From Sphingomonas sp. CCH9-E2 (GTDB lineage: Bacteria > Pseudomonadota > Alphaproteobacteria > Sphingomonadales > Sphingomonadaceae), in contig NZ_LSJM01000015.1 in the NCBI RefSeq assembly GCF_001557215.1, positions 1-26,748 on the forward strand: a stretch of DNA of 26,748 bases, written 5' to 3'. Every line of letters starts with the position of its first letter. Position 1 is the stretch's first letter. Under the pieces are notes generated by a model that made no database searches, was not told where the DNA came from, and saw nothing but the letters and a program-made list of their open reading frames with translations. Positions 15,807-24,591 of the stretch are shown here, piece after piece. The position numbers and the translations under genes are program-made.

Positions 15807-16724
15807 TCAAAAGGCTGTCGTCCCCACGACGAAACAGGCGGCGAACATCAACAGCCCGGCATTGCGGTTGGAGCGGAAGCGGTGGAGCGCGTTGGCGCCG
15901 TCCGTCGGGGCCAAAGTCACGACCTGCCACACCAGATGCAGCGCCATCGGGGCGAGGGCGACGAGGACAAGCGGGTCCGGGCGGACCTGCCACAAGGCGG
16001 CGCTCCACAGGGCGAGGGCAAGGGCGTAGAAGAGCGCGACCCCGGCCTTCACGTTGCTGCCGAGACGGCGGGCGGAGGAGCGGACGCCGACCAGCGCATC
16101 ATCCTCGACATCCTGCAGCGCGTAGATCGTGTCGTATCCGATCACCCAGAAGATGCACCCGGCATAGAGCAGCAGGCCGGGCAAAGGGAGTTCGCGCGCG
16201 ACCGCAGCCCAGCCGACCAGGGCGGCCCAAGAGAAGACGAGGCCCAGCCATGCCTGTGGCCACCAGGTAATCCGTTTCATGAACGGATAGGCGGCGACCA
16301 AAGCGAGGCTGGCGACCGCGATGCCGGCGGCGAAGGGGTTGAGCTGGACCAGCACGACGAGGCCGATCAGGCACAGAAAACCGAGCCACAGCCACGCGGC
16401 CTTCAGGCTCACCGCGCCGCTGGCCAGCGGGCGGCTGCGGGTGCGGGCGACCTGACGGTCGAGGTCGCGGTCGACGATGTCGTTATAGACACAGCCTGCG
16501 CCGCGCATCGCGATCGCCCCGAGCAGGAACCAGAGGATCAGGTCCCAGCGCTCGACCGCGCCGCCGGACAGCGCGATTGCCCAGGCGCCGGGCCAGAACA
16601 GCAGCCACCAGCCGATCGGCCGGTCGAACCGGGCGAGCAGCGCATAGGGGCGCGCGGCGGAGGGCAGCAGCGCCATCAGGCCGCGATGCTCGGTGTCGGG
16701 GACAATGTTCGGTTCGCTCGCCAA
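15807..16724 (-). CDS. ubiA: 4-hydroxybenzoate polyprenyltransferase UbiA
   Basis: Membrane enzyme that attaches the polyprenyl tail to 4-hydroxybenzoate in ubiquinone synthesis. The product is 305 aa with about eight hydrophobic segments. The first Asp-rich motif is NDIVDRDLD (residues 81-89), followed by RPLASGAV; the second is YDTIYALQDVEDD. Both Mg2+-prenyl diphosphate sites are intact. I place the start at TTG 16724, with GGAGG four bases upstream, because it keeps PDTEHRG, which I recall as conserved in sphingomonad UbiA; ATG 16676 would remove it. The reading frame stays open far upstream through the repeat and into rsmE, but that part is antisense. Its ribosome binding site touches the end of a 108-base palindromic repeat. 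Confidence 0.9.
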   Translation of the reverse strand: MASEPNIVPDTEHRGLMALLPSAARPYALLARFDRPIGWWLLFWPGAWAIALSGGAVERWDLILWFLLGAIAMRGAGCVYNDIVDRDLDRQVARTRSRPLASGAVSLKAAWLWLGFLCLIGLVVLVQLNPFAAGIAVASLALVAAYPFMKRITWWPQAWLGLVFSWAALVGWAAVARELPLPGLLLYAGCIFWVIGYDTIYALQDVEDDALVGVRSSARRLGSNVKAGVALFYALALALWSAALWQVRPDPLVLVALAPMALHLVWQVVTLAPTDGANALHRFRSNRNAGLLMFAACFVVGTTAF

Positions 16725-16732
16725 AATTCCTC

Positions 16733-16840
16733 CGTCACCCCGGCCTCCGTGCCGGGGTCCACCGTGCCGCACGCGCATCGCGTGAGCCTCTGATCCCGGA
16801 CTTGCCGCGCAGTGGACCCCGGCACAAGGCCGGGGTGACG
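16733..16840. repeat. REP/BIME-like double palindrome between ubiA and rsmE
   Basis: Arms at 16733-16762 and 16812-16840 are near-perfect inverted copies (outer CGTCACCCCGGCC and inner CCGGGGTCCAC blocks), differing only in the middle few bases. Each arm also folds on itself (CCCCGGC with GCCGGGG). The 49-base centre is unrelated. This is the architecture of paired REP elements. It fills most of the 144-base divergent promoter region, and its left end is adjacent to the ubiA ribosome binding site. Confidence 0.8.
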
Positions 16841-16868
16841 AAAGTTTTGTCTCTGGGTAAGTGAAGGC

Positions 16869-17612
16869 ATGATCGCTACCCCCGCCTGGCCGCCGCAATC
16901 GACACCGCGCCTGTTCGTCGAACCTGCGCTGACGATGGGCGAGCAGCGCCGCATTGACGGCCAGCAGGGCCATTACCTCGCCAGCGTGATGCGGTTGAAG
17001 GTCGGTGATCCGGTGAAGCTGTTCGACGATGCGACCGGCGAATGGCTGGGCGTGGCAAGCGAGGTGCGCAAGCGCGACGTGGTGCTGGAGGTGCGCGAGA
17101 AGCTGCGCGAACGCGAGGCGGTGCCGGACCTGTGGCTGTGCGCCGCGCCGATCAAGAAGGGGCGGATTGACTGGGTGGTCGAAAAAGCGTGCGAACTGGG
17201 CGTCGCGCGCGTCGCGCCGGTGCTGACGCGGCGGGCGGTGGTGGACAAGCTGAACCTCGACCGGCTGCGCGCGCATATGATCGAGGCGGCGGAGCAATGC
17301 GGGCGCACCGCGCTGCCCGAGCTCGCCGAGCCGGTGAAGCTGGCGGCGATGTTGCGCGACTGGCCCGCGGGGCGGACGCTGTTCTTCGCCGACGAGACCG
17401 GCGGCATGCCCGCGCTGGAGGCGATGAAGGCGCATCCCGGTCCGGCGGCGATCCTGATCGGTCCCGAGGGCGGCTTCGACGCCGAGGAGCGTGACGCGAT
17501 CCGGGCGGTGCCGGGCGCGGTGGGGATATCGCTGGGGCCGCGGATTTTGCGCGCGGAGACGGCGGCGGCGGCGGCGGTGAGCCTGTGGATGGGGGCGGTG
17601 GGGGATTGGTGA
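16869..17612 (+). CDS. rsmE: 16S rRNA (uracil1498-N3)-methyltransferase RsmE
   Basis: A 247-aa SPOUT-class methyltransferase that makes m3U1498 in the 16S rRNA decoding region. It has an N-terminal PUA-like beta domain (about residues 12-75, with RLFVEP and GHYLASVMRLKVGD). The knotted SAM-binding domain then shows KKGRIDWVVEKACELGV, EQCGRT, IGPEGGF and LGPRILRAETA, all hallmarks of RsmE. The start ATG 16869 lies 29 bases after the palindromic repeat; the upstream GGGTAAGTGAAGGC provides a GAAGG-type site. It is divergent from ubiA and appears monocistronic. Confidence 0.95.
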   Translation: MIATPAWPPQSTPRLFVEPALTMGEQRRIDGQQGHYLASVMRLKVGDPVKLFDDATGEWLGVASEVRKRDVVLEVREKLREREAVPDLWLCAAPIKKGRIDWVVEKACELGVARVAPVLTRRAVVDKLNLDRLRAHMIEAAEQCGRTALPELAEPVKLAAMLRDWPAGRTLFFADETGGMPALEAMKAHPGPAAILIGPEGGFDAEERDAIRAVPGAVGISLGPRILRAETAAAAAVSLWMGAVGDW

Positions 17613-17744
17613 GCGGTTAAGCGAGTGCTGCGGTGGCCCGCGCGTCGTATCGCACTGTCGGACTAGGGCAGTCTGTCGCCAAAAACCGTCTGTCGGCTTC
17701 CGACTCCTTTGCGGTCACTCCGTGTTGTGCCATCCAATCTCGCG

Positions 17745-18095
17745 ATGAGCCTCCGCCGCCGCCTCGTCCTACTCGGTGCCTCTGCGCTGGCACTTGGTGC
17801 TTGCGACCGGATCGACCCCTTAGCAGTGATCGACAGTCCAGACGGATTGCTTGTCATTCAGGATGAACTCGGGACGCGCAGCAAACGCCGGTTCATTTGC
17901 ATCAGAGCCAAGAAAGGCCCGTCCTGTTCGACTCACGACGCGGAAGTGATCATTGCCAGCGTCGGTCCGGCTGTCGAACTAAGCGCCGACTGGGACACGA
18001 ACAGTCAGGTGGTTATTCGCGTGACAAGCGGGACAATAGAAAGGGCTGCGAGCGCCGCATTAAATGGCAGAGTGAACATTCGCGTTGAGGAGTAG
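17745..18095 (+). CDS. Small putative lipoprotein, 116 aa
   Basis: Function unknown. ATG 17745 starts a product with three arginines, a hydrophobic stretch and a lipobox, LGAC, with the lipidated Cys at residue 20 followed by Asp-Arg. The mature part of about 96 residues is predicted beta-rich (GLLVIQDELG, RRFICIRAKKG, EVIIASVGPAVELS, QVVIRVTSG) and contains two further Cys (in RRFICI and PSCSTHD) that could form a disulfide. No good ribosome binding site is visible before the ATG. Codon use is more AT-tolerant than in rsmE or gshA. It stands alone between rsmE and gshA, with more than 130 bases on both sides. An inner-membrane-retention signal (Asp after Cys) would apply by E. coli rules only. 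Confidence 0.65.
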   Translation: MSLRRRLVLLGASALALGACDRIDPLAVIDSPDGLLVIQDELGTRSKRRFICIRAKKGPSCSTHDAEVIIASVGPAVELSADWDTNSQVVIRVTSGTIERAASAALNGRVNIRVEE

Positions 18096-18291
18096 CGCGG
18101 CAACTCACCACTTATTTACGGACCTGTAGCGTCATTGGCCCTTGGCCTGATAGCGGCCGTTCGTGGGCGGCCGCCAATCGGGGCGGGGCTAAGTTATGCC
18201 GCCATGGCAGGAAGTGCTGGACAGCACACGGTTCAACCGACGCATTTCCCATCCCGATTTAGGTATTTTATCCCCCCTTTCGCAGATCGTT

Positions 18292-18313
18292 TCGCGCGCC
18301 TAAATGCGCGCGA
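18292..18313 (+). promoter_or_regulatory. Hairpin over the gshA start region
   Basis: TCGCGCGC (18292-18299) and GCGCGCGA (18306-18313) are a perfect 8-bp inverted repeat with loop CTAAAT. The loop and second arm contain ATG 18304, and the arm ends on the first base of ATG 18313. In RNA this could hide the start codon; alternating GC could also arise by chance in such a GC-rich genome. Confidence 0.3.
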
Positions 18314-19686
18314 TGAGCACGAAGACGGTTTCAAACAGCAACGCGCCTGTCATCGAGAGCCGTCAGATGCTCCTCGACTATTTCGCCGGGGGCGAGAAGC
18401 CGGCGGAGCGCTGGCGCATCGGCACCGAGCATGAAAAGTTCGTCTATGCGGTCGCCGACCATCACGCGCCCAGCTATGACGAGCCGGGCGGCATCCGCGA
18501 CCTGCTCGCCGAGCTGACCCAGTTCGGCTGGAGCCCGGTCGAGGAGGGCGGCAAGGTCATTGCGCTGTCGGGCCCCGACGGGACGGTCAGCCTGGAGCCG
18601 GCCGGACAGCTCGAGCTCTCCGGCGCGCCGCTCGAAAACCTGCACCAGACCTGCGCTGAGACCGGGCGGCATCTGCAGCAGGTGAAGGCAGTCGGCGAGA
18701 AGCTGGGCATCGGCTTCCTTGGCCTTGGCATGTGGCCGGACAAGACGCGCGCCGAGCTGCCGATCATGCCCAAGGGCCGCTATGGCATCATGCTCAACCA
18801 TATGCCGCGCGTCGGCACCCTGGGCCTCGACATGATGCTGCGCACCTGCACGATCCAGGTGAACCTGGATTATGCGAGCGAAGCGGACATGGCGCAGAAG
18901 TTCCGCGTCGGGCTGGCGCTGCAGCCGCTGGCGACCGCGCTGTTCGCCAATTCGCCGTTTACCGAGGGCAAGCCGAACGGGATGCTCTCGTACCGCTCGC
19001 ATATCTGGTCCGACACCGATCCGCACCGCACCGGCATGCTGCCGTTCGTGTTCGAGGACGGGTTCGGGTACGAGCATTATGCCGACTATGCGCTCGATGT
19101 GCCGATGTACTTTGTCTATCGCGACGGGCGCTATATCGACGCGGCGGGGCTGAGTTTCCGCGACTTCCTCAAGGGCGAGTTGTCGGTCCTGCCGGGCGAG
19201 AAGCCGACGATCGACGATTGGGCCGATCATCTGTCGACCGCCTTCCCCGAAGTGCGGCTCAAGACCTTCCTCGAGATGCGCGGGGCCGATGGTGGGCCGT
19301 GGGGGCGCATATGTGCGCTGCCCGCGTTGTGGGTCGGGCTGCTCTACGATCAGGGCGCGCTGGATGCGGCGTGGGATCTGGTCAAGGATTGGGACATGGC
19401 CGGGCGTCAGGCGCTGCGCGACAGCGTGCCGCGCCTCGGCCTCGACGCGCCGCTGCCGGGTGGCGGGACGCTGCGCGATATTGCGGGGCAGGTGATCGAC
19501 ATTGCCGGGGCGGGCCTGACGGCGCGCGCGCGGCTCAATTCGGCGGGGGACAGCGAGAACGGCTTCCTCGATCCGCTGCGTGAGATCGTGCGCAGCGGCA
19601 AGGTCCCGGCCGAGCTGCTGCTCGAGCGCTATCACGGCGCATGGCAGGGCGATGTCAGCCGGATTTACGACGAGACGAAGTTCTAG
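18304..19686 (+). CDS. gshA: Glutamate-cysteine ligase, plant/alphaproteobacterial type
   Basis: First enzyme of glutathione synthesis: ATP-dependent joining of L-glutamate and L-cysteine (EC 6.3.2.2). The 460-aa product is of the plant/alphaproteobacterial class. Family features include WRIGTEHEKFVY near the N-terminus, VSLEPAGQLELSGAPL, LGLGMWP, NHMPRVGTLGLDMMLRTC, QVNLDYASE, FANSPFTEGKPNG, YRSHIWSDTDPHRTG and TFLEMRGADGGPW. Start choice: ATG 18304 directly follows a TAA that ends a 35-codon open frame; ATG 18313 (MSTKT) is an equally likely start, three codons in. No clear ribosome binding site exists for either. A TCGCGCGC/GCGCGCGA hairpin (18292-18313) covers the start region. The stop overlaps that of the convergent TPR gene by four bases (CTAG). 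Confidence 0.93.
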   Translation: MRAMSTKTVSNSNAPVIESRQMLLDYFAGGEKPAERWRIGTEHEKFVYAVADHHAPSYDEPGGIRDLLAELTQFGWSPVEEGGKVIALSGPDGTVSLEPAGQLELSGAPLENLHQTCAETGRHLQQVKAVGEKLGIGFLGLGMWPDKTRAELPIMPKGRYGIMLNHMPRVGTLGLDMMLRTCTIQVNLDYASEADMAQKFRVGLALQPLATALFANSPFTEGKPNGMLSYRSHIWSDTDPHRTGMLPFVFEDGFGYEHYADYALDVPMYFVYRDGRYIDAAGLSFRDFLKGELSVLPGEKPTIDDWADHLSTAFPEVRLKTFLEMRGADGGPWGRICALPALWVGLLYDQGALDAAWDLVKDWDMAGRQALRDSVPRLGLDAPLPGGGTLRDIAGQVIDIAGAGLTARARLNSAGDSENGFLDPLREIVRSGKVPAELLLERYHGAWQGDVSRIYDETKF

Positions 19687-21245
19687 CGCGGCTGCTCCGC
19701 CAGCTGCCACGCGGCGCGGACCTCCAGCCCGTAGACGCCCGAGAATTGTCGCATTTCGCGCTGGGCGGCCGGGCCGTAATCGCGAAAGGCGGCAGCGCGC
19801 TCCAGACCCGCGCGGCCGACTGCGCGGAACTGCAGTCGGGCGGCGGCAGGATCGCCGGCGAGCAGCTTGAGCATGCCCCAGGTCAGTTCCGCCTGAACGC
19901 GGTCGATATGCGTCGGGGCGAGGCCAGCGCGGATGATGGCCAGGCCCCGCTCGATCGTCGCGATCGATTGCGGATCGCCCTGACGCAGCTGCGCCATGCC
20001 GGTGAACAGCAGCACCCGGCCATATTGCGGGTGCTTGTCCCCGACTGAACCGCGCACCGAATATTCGGCGGAACTCAGCGCCCCGGCGGCTTCCTTCACC
20101 TTGCCCTGCAGCAGCAGGTTCTCGCCATAACGTAGCCAGGCGGTGGCCGTTTCCGGGTGCTGGGAAAACAGCTTGGAGCGTAACGCCCATGCGCCGGTGC
20201 GGCGCAACGGTTCCGCCTCGGCGTACCGGTTCAGCGCCTCGAGCAGCGTCGCGACGGCGAGTTGTGCGCGGGCGGTGTCGACATGCGTCTCGCCCAGGCG
20301 CTCCCGACGGAGCGCCAGCGCGTTGCTGGCAAGGGCGAGGCCGTCTTCGGGCAGCACGACGGTCGACAGGTCGAGCGAAATGCGCGCGACCTGCAGCGGA
20401 TCGGCGCGCGCGGCGACAAGGCGGGTGAGCAGGTCGCGACCCAGCGCCTCGGCCTCCTGCCGCCGGTCGAGCCGGACGAGCAGGCGCAGATAGCGCGCGT
20501 CGGCATCCAAGCGGGCCGCCGGGTCGGTCATCCGCGCGCGGGTATCGCGATAGAGCGGTTCGGCTTCGCCAAACCGCCCGAGCTGCGCGAGCGAGTCGGC
20601 CCGCACCAGCGCGAGCGAGAGGGTCAGGGGGTCGGCGGGGCCGAACGTCTTCAGCGCCTCGTCATAGGCTTCGCGCGCGGGCTTTTCGCCTTCGCCGGGC
20701 GCAGGCGAATCGGTGAAGGCGGCGGCATGTTTGCCCTTGGCGCGCAGCCGCCAGCGCGTGTCGGCAGCGCCGCGCCCGTGCTGTTCGAGAATGGCGACGG
20801 TGCGGTCGTAATCCTGCGCGGGTTCGCGATAGATTTTGCCGATGGCAGTGCCGGCGTCGCCGAGCAATTCGCTGACCTGTGCAATTTCGATCCAGTAGCG
20901 GCGGACCTCTTCCTCGCCACGCTTCAGCCCGGCGGCGTCGGCGGGGGTGAGGGTGCCCTGTTCGCGGCGGAATTGCAGCGGGGCGATGCGGTCTTCCACG
21001 ACTCCACTGGCGTCGACCAACGCGCCCTGGATCGCCTTGGCGAGCTTGTGCGCCGCCTCCGGGTCGGTCGCCAGCAGCGCGCGGGCGCGGGCGAATTGCA
21101 GGTCGACGCAGCGGTCGGCGGGATCGGGTCTGGCCAGGCATGCGTCCAGCGCGGCCTGCACCTTGTCCGTAGCCTTGGGCACCGGCGCGCGCTCGGCGGC
21201 CAGCGCCGGACTGGCGAGCAATAACAAAGGGATGAGCGCGCGCAT
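19683..21245 (-). CDS. Exported TPR-repeat protein
   Basis: A 520-aa protein with a signal peptide (MRALIPLLLLASPALAAERA, cut near ALA/AE) and a mature part of helical pairs, many TPR-like: LAQLGRFGEAEPLYRDTRAR, LRLLVRLDRRQEAEALGRDLL, ATLLEALNRYAEAEPLRR and ENLLLQGKVKEAAGALSSAE. It is probably a periplasmic scaffold; no catalytic domain is visible. The ATG 21245 has only CAGGG as a weak ribosome binding site. It is last in a same-strand series with trpS (48-base gap) and murJ. Its TAG overlaps the gshA TAG on the other strand. A CHAT-protease partner, which often accompanies such TPR proteins, is not seen in the window. Confidence 0.8.
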   Translation of the reverse strand: MRALIPLLLLASPALAAERAPVPKATDKVQAALDACLARPDPADRCVDLQFARARALLATDPEAAHKLAKAIQGALVDASGVVEDRIAPLQFRREQGTLTPADAAGLKRGEEEVRRYWIEIAQVSELLGDAGTAIGKIYREPAQDYDRTVAILEQHGRGAADTRWRLRAKGKHAAAFTDSPAPGEGEKPAREAYDEALKTFGPADPLTLSLALVRADSLAQLGRFGEAEPLYRDTRARMTDPAARLDADARYLRLLVRLDRRQEAEALGRDLLTRLVAARADPLQVARISLDLSTVVLPEDGLALASNALALRRERLGETHVDTARAQLAVATLLEALNRYAEAEPLRRTGAWALRSKLFSQHPETATAWLRYGENLLLQGKVKEAAGALSSAEYSVRGSVGDKHPQYGRVLLFTGMAQLRQGDPQSIATIERGLAIIRAGLAPTHIDRVQAELTWGMLKLLAGDPAAARLQFRAVGRAGLERAAAFRDYGPAAQREMRQFSGVYGLEVRAAWQLAEQPR

Positions 21246-21293
21246 CCCTGTCAGACTATCATCGCGGGGCGATCACGCCAGCGACAATGTCTG

Positions 21294-22304
21294 TCAGCCG
21301 ATGCGCAGCCCCATCGCCTCTTGCACGTCGCGCAGCAGCGGTGCGGCGAGGGTCGTAGCGCGTTCTGCACCCTTGCGCAGCTCGGCATCGACAGCGCCCT
21401 TGTCGGCGATCAGGCGCACCATCTCGTCGCGGATCGGGCCGAGCTTCGCCACGGCGAGGTCGGCTAGCGCGGGCTTGAAGCTGCCGAAGCCCTGTCCCGC
21501 ATATTCGGCGACCACGTCTTCGGGCGTGCGATCGGCGAGCGCGGCGAAGATGGTGACGAGGTTCTTTGCCTCGGGCCGGTCCTTGAGCGACTCCCAGGTT
21601 TCGCCCATCGGCTCCGGGTCGGTCTTGGCCTTGCGGAATTTCTGCGCGATCGCGTCGTCATCGTCGACCAGGTTGATCCGCGCTGCGTCGGACGGGTTGG
21701 ACTTGGACATTTTCTGCGTCGCATCGCGCAACGACATGATGCGCGGCGCGGCCTTGCTGATCAGCGGTTCGGGTTCGAGCAGCAGGTCGGTCTTGTAATC
21801 GAGGTTGAACTTGGCGGCGATGTCGCGCGCCAGCTCGAGATGCTGTTTCTGGTCCTCGCCGACGGGCACATGGGTCGCGCGATAGAGGAGGACGTCGGCG
21901 GCCATCAGCACCGGATAGTCGTAGAGCCCGACGCTCGCGCCCTCACGGTTCTTGCCCGCCTTGTCCTTGAACTGGGTCATGCGGTTGAGCCAGCCGACGC
22001 GCGCGACATTGTTGAGCAGCCAGGCGAGCTCGCTATGCGCGGGGACGCGTGCCTGGTTGAACAGGATCGAGCGGGTCGGATCGATGCCGCTCGCGATCAT
22101 CGCGGCGCTCACCTCGAACGTGCTGTCGGTGATCGCGGCGGGCTCGCTCCATTCGGTCAGCGCATGGAGGTCGGCGATGAAGTACATCGACTCGCCGCCC
22201 TCCGCCTCGACATCGGCCTGCATGCCGACCCATTGCTTGATCGCGCCGAGATAGTTGCCGAGGTGGAGATTGCCGGTGGGCTTGATGCCGGAAACGACGC
22301 GCAT
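21294..22304 (-). CDS. trpS: Tryptophan-tRNA ligase
   Basis: Class Ic aminoacyl-tRNA synthetase charging tRNA-Trp (EC 6.1.1.2). The 336-aa product has normal family length. The HIGH-type motif is HLGN (residues 14-17) in [18 protein letters not shown] is at 198-202. Other landmarks are the DLHALT segment, [24 protein letters not shown] and a helical C-terminal domain. The start is ATG 22304 ([11 protein letters not shown]); the frame continues upstream inside murJ but that part is a shadow. There are 17 bases between the murJ stop and this start, so the two are co-transcribed. No strong ribosome binding site is seen (TCTGGACTAACTCTC precedes the ATG). Confidence 0.97.
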   Translation of the reverse strand: MRVVSGIKPTGNLHLGNYLGAIKQWVGMQADVEAEGGESMYFIADLHALTEWSEPAAITDSTFEVSAAMIASGIDPTRSILFNQARVPAHSELAWLLNNVARVGWLNRMTQFKDKAGKNREGASVGLYDYPVLMAADVLLYRATHVPVGEDQKQHLELARDIAAKFNLDYKTDLLLEPEPLISKAAPRIMSLRDATQKMSKSNPSDAARINLVDDDDAIAQKFRKAKTDPEPMGETWESLKDRPEAKNLVTIFAALADRTPEDVVAEYAGQGFGSFKPALADLAVAKLGPIRDEMVRLIADKGAVDAELRKGAERATTLAAPLLRDVQEAMGLRIG

Positions 22305-22321
22305 GAGAGTTAGTCCAGACC

Positions 22322-23887
22322 TTAGGTTGCTTTGCGGCGCACCAGCGCCTTGATGTCGCTCGGGCGGAATGCGCCGGTCGCGAAACAGGCGGCGGCGTAG
22401 ACGATGCAGCCTGCCCCGACCAGCACCATCATCGCAGCCGTGCGGATCGTCCAGGTGCCGCTGGTATAGGGCGCGAACAGGTCGTTGAGGAAGAACATCA
22501 CACCGCCCATCGCCAGCGCCGCGCCGACCAGTCGCCAGACGCGGCGGCGCAGCTGCGGGTCGGCCTCGAAATGGCCGCGCTTGAGCAGCGTGCGATAGAG
22601 CAGGGCGACGTTGACCCAAGCCGCAATCGCAGTGGCGAGCGGCGGGCCCATATGTTTGAGCGGGACGATCAGCGCGAGGTTGAGGATCAGATTGATCGCA
22701 ATCGACAGCGTCGCATAGCGCACCGGCGTCTTGGTGTCCGAACGGGCATAGAAGCCCGGGGTCAGCACCTTGACGAGAATATAGGCAGGCAGGCCGACCG
22801 AGAAGGCGGCGAGCGCCTGCGCGGTGGCGCGGGTGTCTTCGGGCGTGAAGGCGCCGTGCTGAAACAGTGCGGCGACGATCGGCGCGCCGCACACGACCAG
22901 CGCGACGGTGGCGGGGAGGGTGAGGAACAGCGCCAACTCGGTCCCGCGATTCTGCGTGTGCATCGCCGCGCCGTCATTCCCCGCGCCCAGCTGACGCGCG
23001 ATGGTGGGGAGCAGCACGGTGCCCAGGCCGATACCGATGAGCCCGAGCGGGAGCTGGTTCAGCCGGTCGGCATAATAGATGTAGGACACCGATCCCTCGA
23101 CCAGCAGGCTGGCGGCGAGCGCGGTCGAGATGACGAGGTTGATCTGATATGCCCCGGCACCCGCCGCGGCGGGACCGATCAGCTTGAGCAGCTTCTTCAC
23201 GTCGGGGCTGAGGCGGGGGAGGCGGAGCTTCAGCTTCACGCCTGCGGCACGGCAGGCAAGGATCAGCCACAACAGCTGCAGCGCGCCAGAGACGGTGACG
23301 GCAATCGCCTGATTGCGCGCGGTGAGCAGCGTGTCGTCGGTGTGGAAGAACAGCAGCGCCACGATCAGCGTCGCGTTGAGCAGGATCGGGGCTGCGGCAT
23401 TCACCCAGAATTTGTTGAGCGAATTGAGGATGCCGCCCAGCAGCGAGACGAGGCTGATCAACAGCAGATAGGGGAAGGTGATCCGCGACAGCTCGACCGC
23501 ATAGGCGAACTCGGCCGGGCTTGCTTCGTTGAACCCGCCCGACAGCGCCCACACCACCGGAAAGGCGGCGATTTCCATGATCGCGGTGAGCAGGATCAGG
23601 ATCGGCAGGAGTACCGACAGCGCCTCTTCCGCAAAGGACAAGGCGGATTTGGTGTCGCCGCCGGATTCGCCGACCTTCTTGCTGAACATCGGCACGAAGG
23701 CGGCGCTGAACGCGCCTTCGGCGAATAGCGCGCGGAAGAGATTGGGGAGGCGGAAGGCGATCAGGAAGGCGTCGGACGCGAAGCTGGCGCCGACATAACG
23801 CGCGAACAGCGAATCGCGGACCAGCCCGAGGACCCGGCTGACGAGCGTCAGCCCGCCGATCGACCCGAGTGCCTTGACGAGATTCAT
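22322..23887 (-). CDS. murJ: Lipid II flippase MurJ
   Basis: Inner-membrane MOP-family flippase that moves the peptidoglycan precursor lipid II to the periplasm. The 521-aa product has about 14 hydrophobic segments. The N-terminal signature SRVLGLVRD and [24 protein letters not shown] is intact; Arg18, Arg24, Asp39 and Arg52 fall at the same numbers as essential residues of E. coli MurJ. The start ATG 23887 lies just after a minus-strand leader with a small ATGCGCC/GGCGCAT hairpin (23911-23928). Downstream trpS starts after 17 bases. Upstream secB is separated by 136 bases that contain a long palindromic repeat, so murJ may have its own promoter. Confidence 0.97.
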   Translation of the reverse strand: MNLVKALGSIGGLTLVSRVLGLVRDSLFARYVGASFASDAFLIAFRLPNLFRALFAEGAFSAAFVPMFSKKVGESGGDTKSALSFAEEALSVLLPILILLTAIMEIAAFPVVWALSGGFNEASPAEFAYAVELSRITFPYLLLISLVSLLGGILNSLNKFWVNAAAPILLNATLIVALLFFHTDDTLLTARNQAIAVTVSGALQLLWLILACRAAGVKLKLRLPRLSPDVKKLLKLIGPAAAGAGAYQINLVISTALAASLLVEGSVSYIYYADRLNQLPLGLIGIGLGTVLLPTIARQLGAGNDGAAMHTQNRGTELALFLTLPATVALVVCGAPIVAALFQHGAFTPEDTRATAQALAAFSVGLPAYILVKVLTPGFYARSDTKTPVRYATLSIAINLILNLALIVPLKHMGPPLATAIAAWVNVALLYRTLLKRGHFEADPQLRRRVWRLVGAALAMGGVMFFLNDLFAPYTSGTWTIRTAAMMVLVGAGCIVYAAACFATGAFRPSDIKALVRRKAT

Positions 23888-23930
23888 GCGTGCCCGCCTT
23901 TGTTTGTTTGATGCGCCTTACGGCGCATGC

Positions 23931-24012
23931 GCGGTGCCAGCCCGCTCCCCCACCCGGCCACACATATCATGCTACCGCTGGGTGGCCGGTTGGGGGAGCG
24001 GGCTGGCACCGC
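23931..24012. repeat. Long palindromic repeat between secB and murJ
   Basis: Two 31-base arms, 23931-23961 and 23982-24012, are inverted copies with a single mismatch (outer GCGGTGCCAGCCCGCTCC, inner CCGGCCAC), separated by 20 bases. The RNA would form a very stable hairpin. It lies 11 bases after the secB stop, in the direction of murJ. There is no T tract, so it is a REP-type element that may protect the secB 3' end or attenuate read-through, and not a classical terminator. Confidence 0.8.
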
Positions 24013-24023
24013 GACCCAAGCGA

Positions 24024-24524
24024 TTACGCCTGGCCGGCCTCGCCGCCCAGCTGCTGCTGCGCGTCGTGCTGGGCGCGCTGCTGCTCGTACAGGCCGTTGA
24101 AGTCGATCGGCTCCAGCATCAGCGGCGGGAAGCCGCCGTCGCGAACCGCGTCGGCCAGCACGCGGCGCGCGAAGGGGAAGAGCAGGCGCGGCGCTTCGCC
24201 GAGGAGGAAGGGCTGGAGATGCTCGTCGGGGACGTTGCGGATTGCGAAGAGGCCCGAGTAGGACAAGTCGACGATGAACGCGACCTGCTCCTCCATCGTG
24301 GCGCGGACATCGATCTTGAGCGTGACTTCATGGATGTCCTGCGCCACTTCGGCGGCACCGATGTTGAACTGGACATCGAACGCCGGCTGGCCCTGGACCT
24401 GATAGATGGCGGGCGAGTTCGGATTTTCGAACGAGAAGTCCTTGATATACTGCGAGATCACGCCGACCGACGGGGCGGTATCGGCGCCATTCGCCTGGGG
24501 GGCTGCGGTGTCGGGCGTGTCCAT
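24024..24524 (-). CDS. secB: Protein-export chaperone SecB
   Basis: Tetrameric cytoplasmic chaperone that keeps preproteins unfolded and delivers them to SecA. The 166-aa product has the SecB core: ISQYIKDFSFENPNSP, FDVQFNIGA, EVTLKIDVRA, AFIVDLSYSGLF and the FPFARRVLADAVRDGGFPPLMLEPIDF block. It has the Gln-rich C-terminal tail often seen in alphaproteobacteria. The start is ATG 24524 (MDTPDTAAP); an in-frame ATG upstream would add a basic tail without family support. AAGGA lies about 12 bases upstream, slightly far. It is divergent from timA, with apparently mirrored promoters in the 178-base gap. Confidence 0.97.
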   Translation of the reverse strand: MDTPDTAAPQANGADTAPSVGVISQYIKDFSFENPNSPAIYQVQGQPAFDVQFNIGAAEVAQDIHEVTLKIDVRATMEEQVAFIVDLSYSGLFAIRNVPDEHLQPFLLGEAPRLLFPFARRVLADAVRDGGFPPLMLEPIDFNGLYEQQRAQHDAQQQLGGEAGQA

Positions 24525-24591
24525 GGTCGTCAAACTTCCTTGTAAATATTCGGGATACTTGTCGCGGCGACCCGCGTTGCGATGACGGTCG

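Noticed and set aside
16725..17435. Upstream extension of ubiA through the repeat into rsmE
   Set aside because: This part is antisense to rsmE and crosses the palindrome; UbiA proteins are about 300 residues.
23911..23928. ATGCGCC/GGCGCAT hairpin as a terminator for secB
   Set aside because: There is no T tract on the minus strand after it; the sequence that follows is A-rich and leads into the murJ start.
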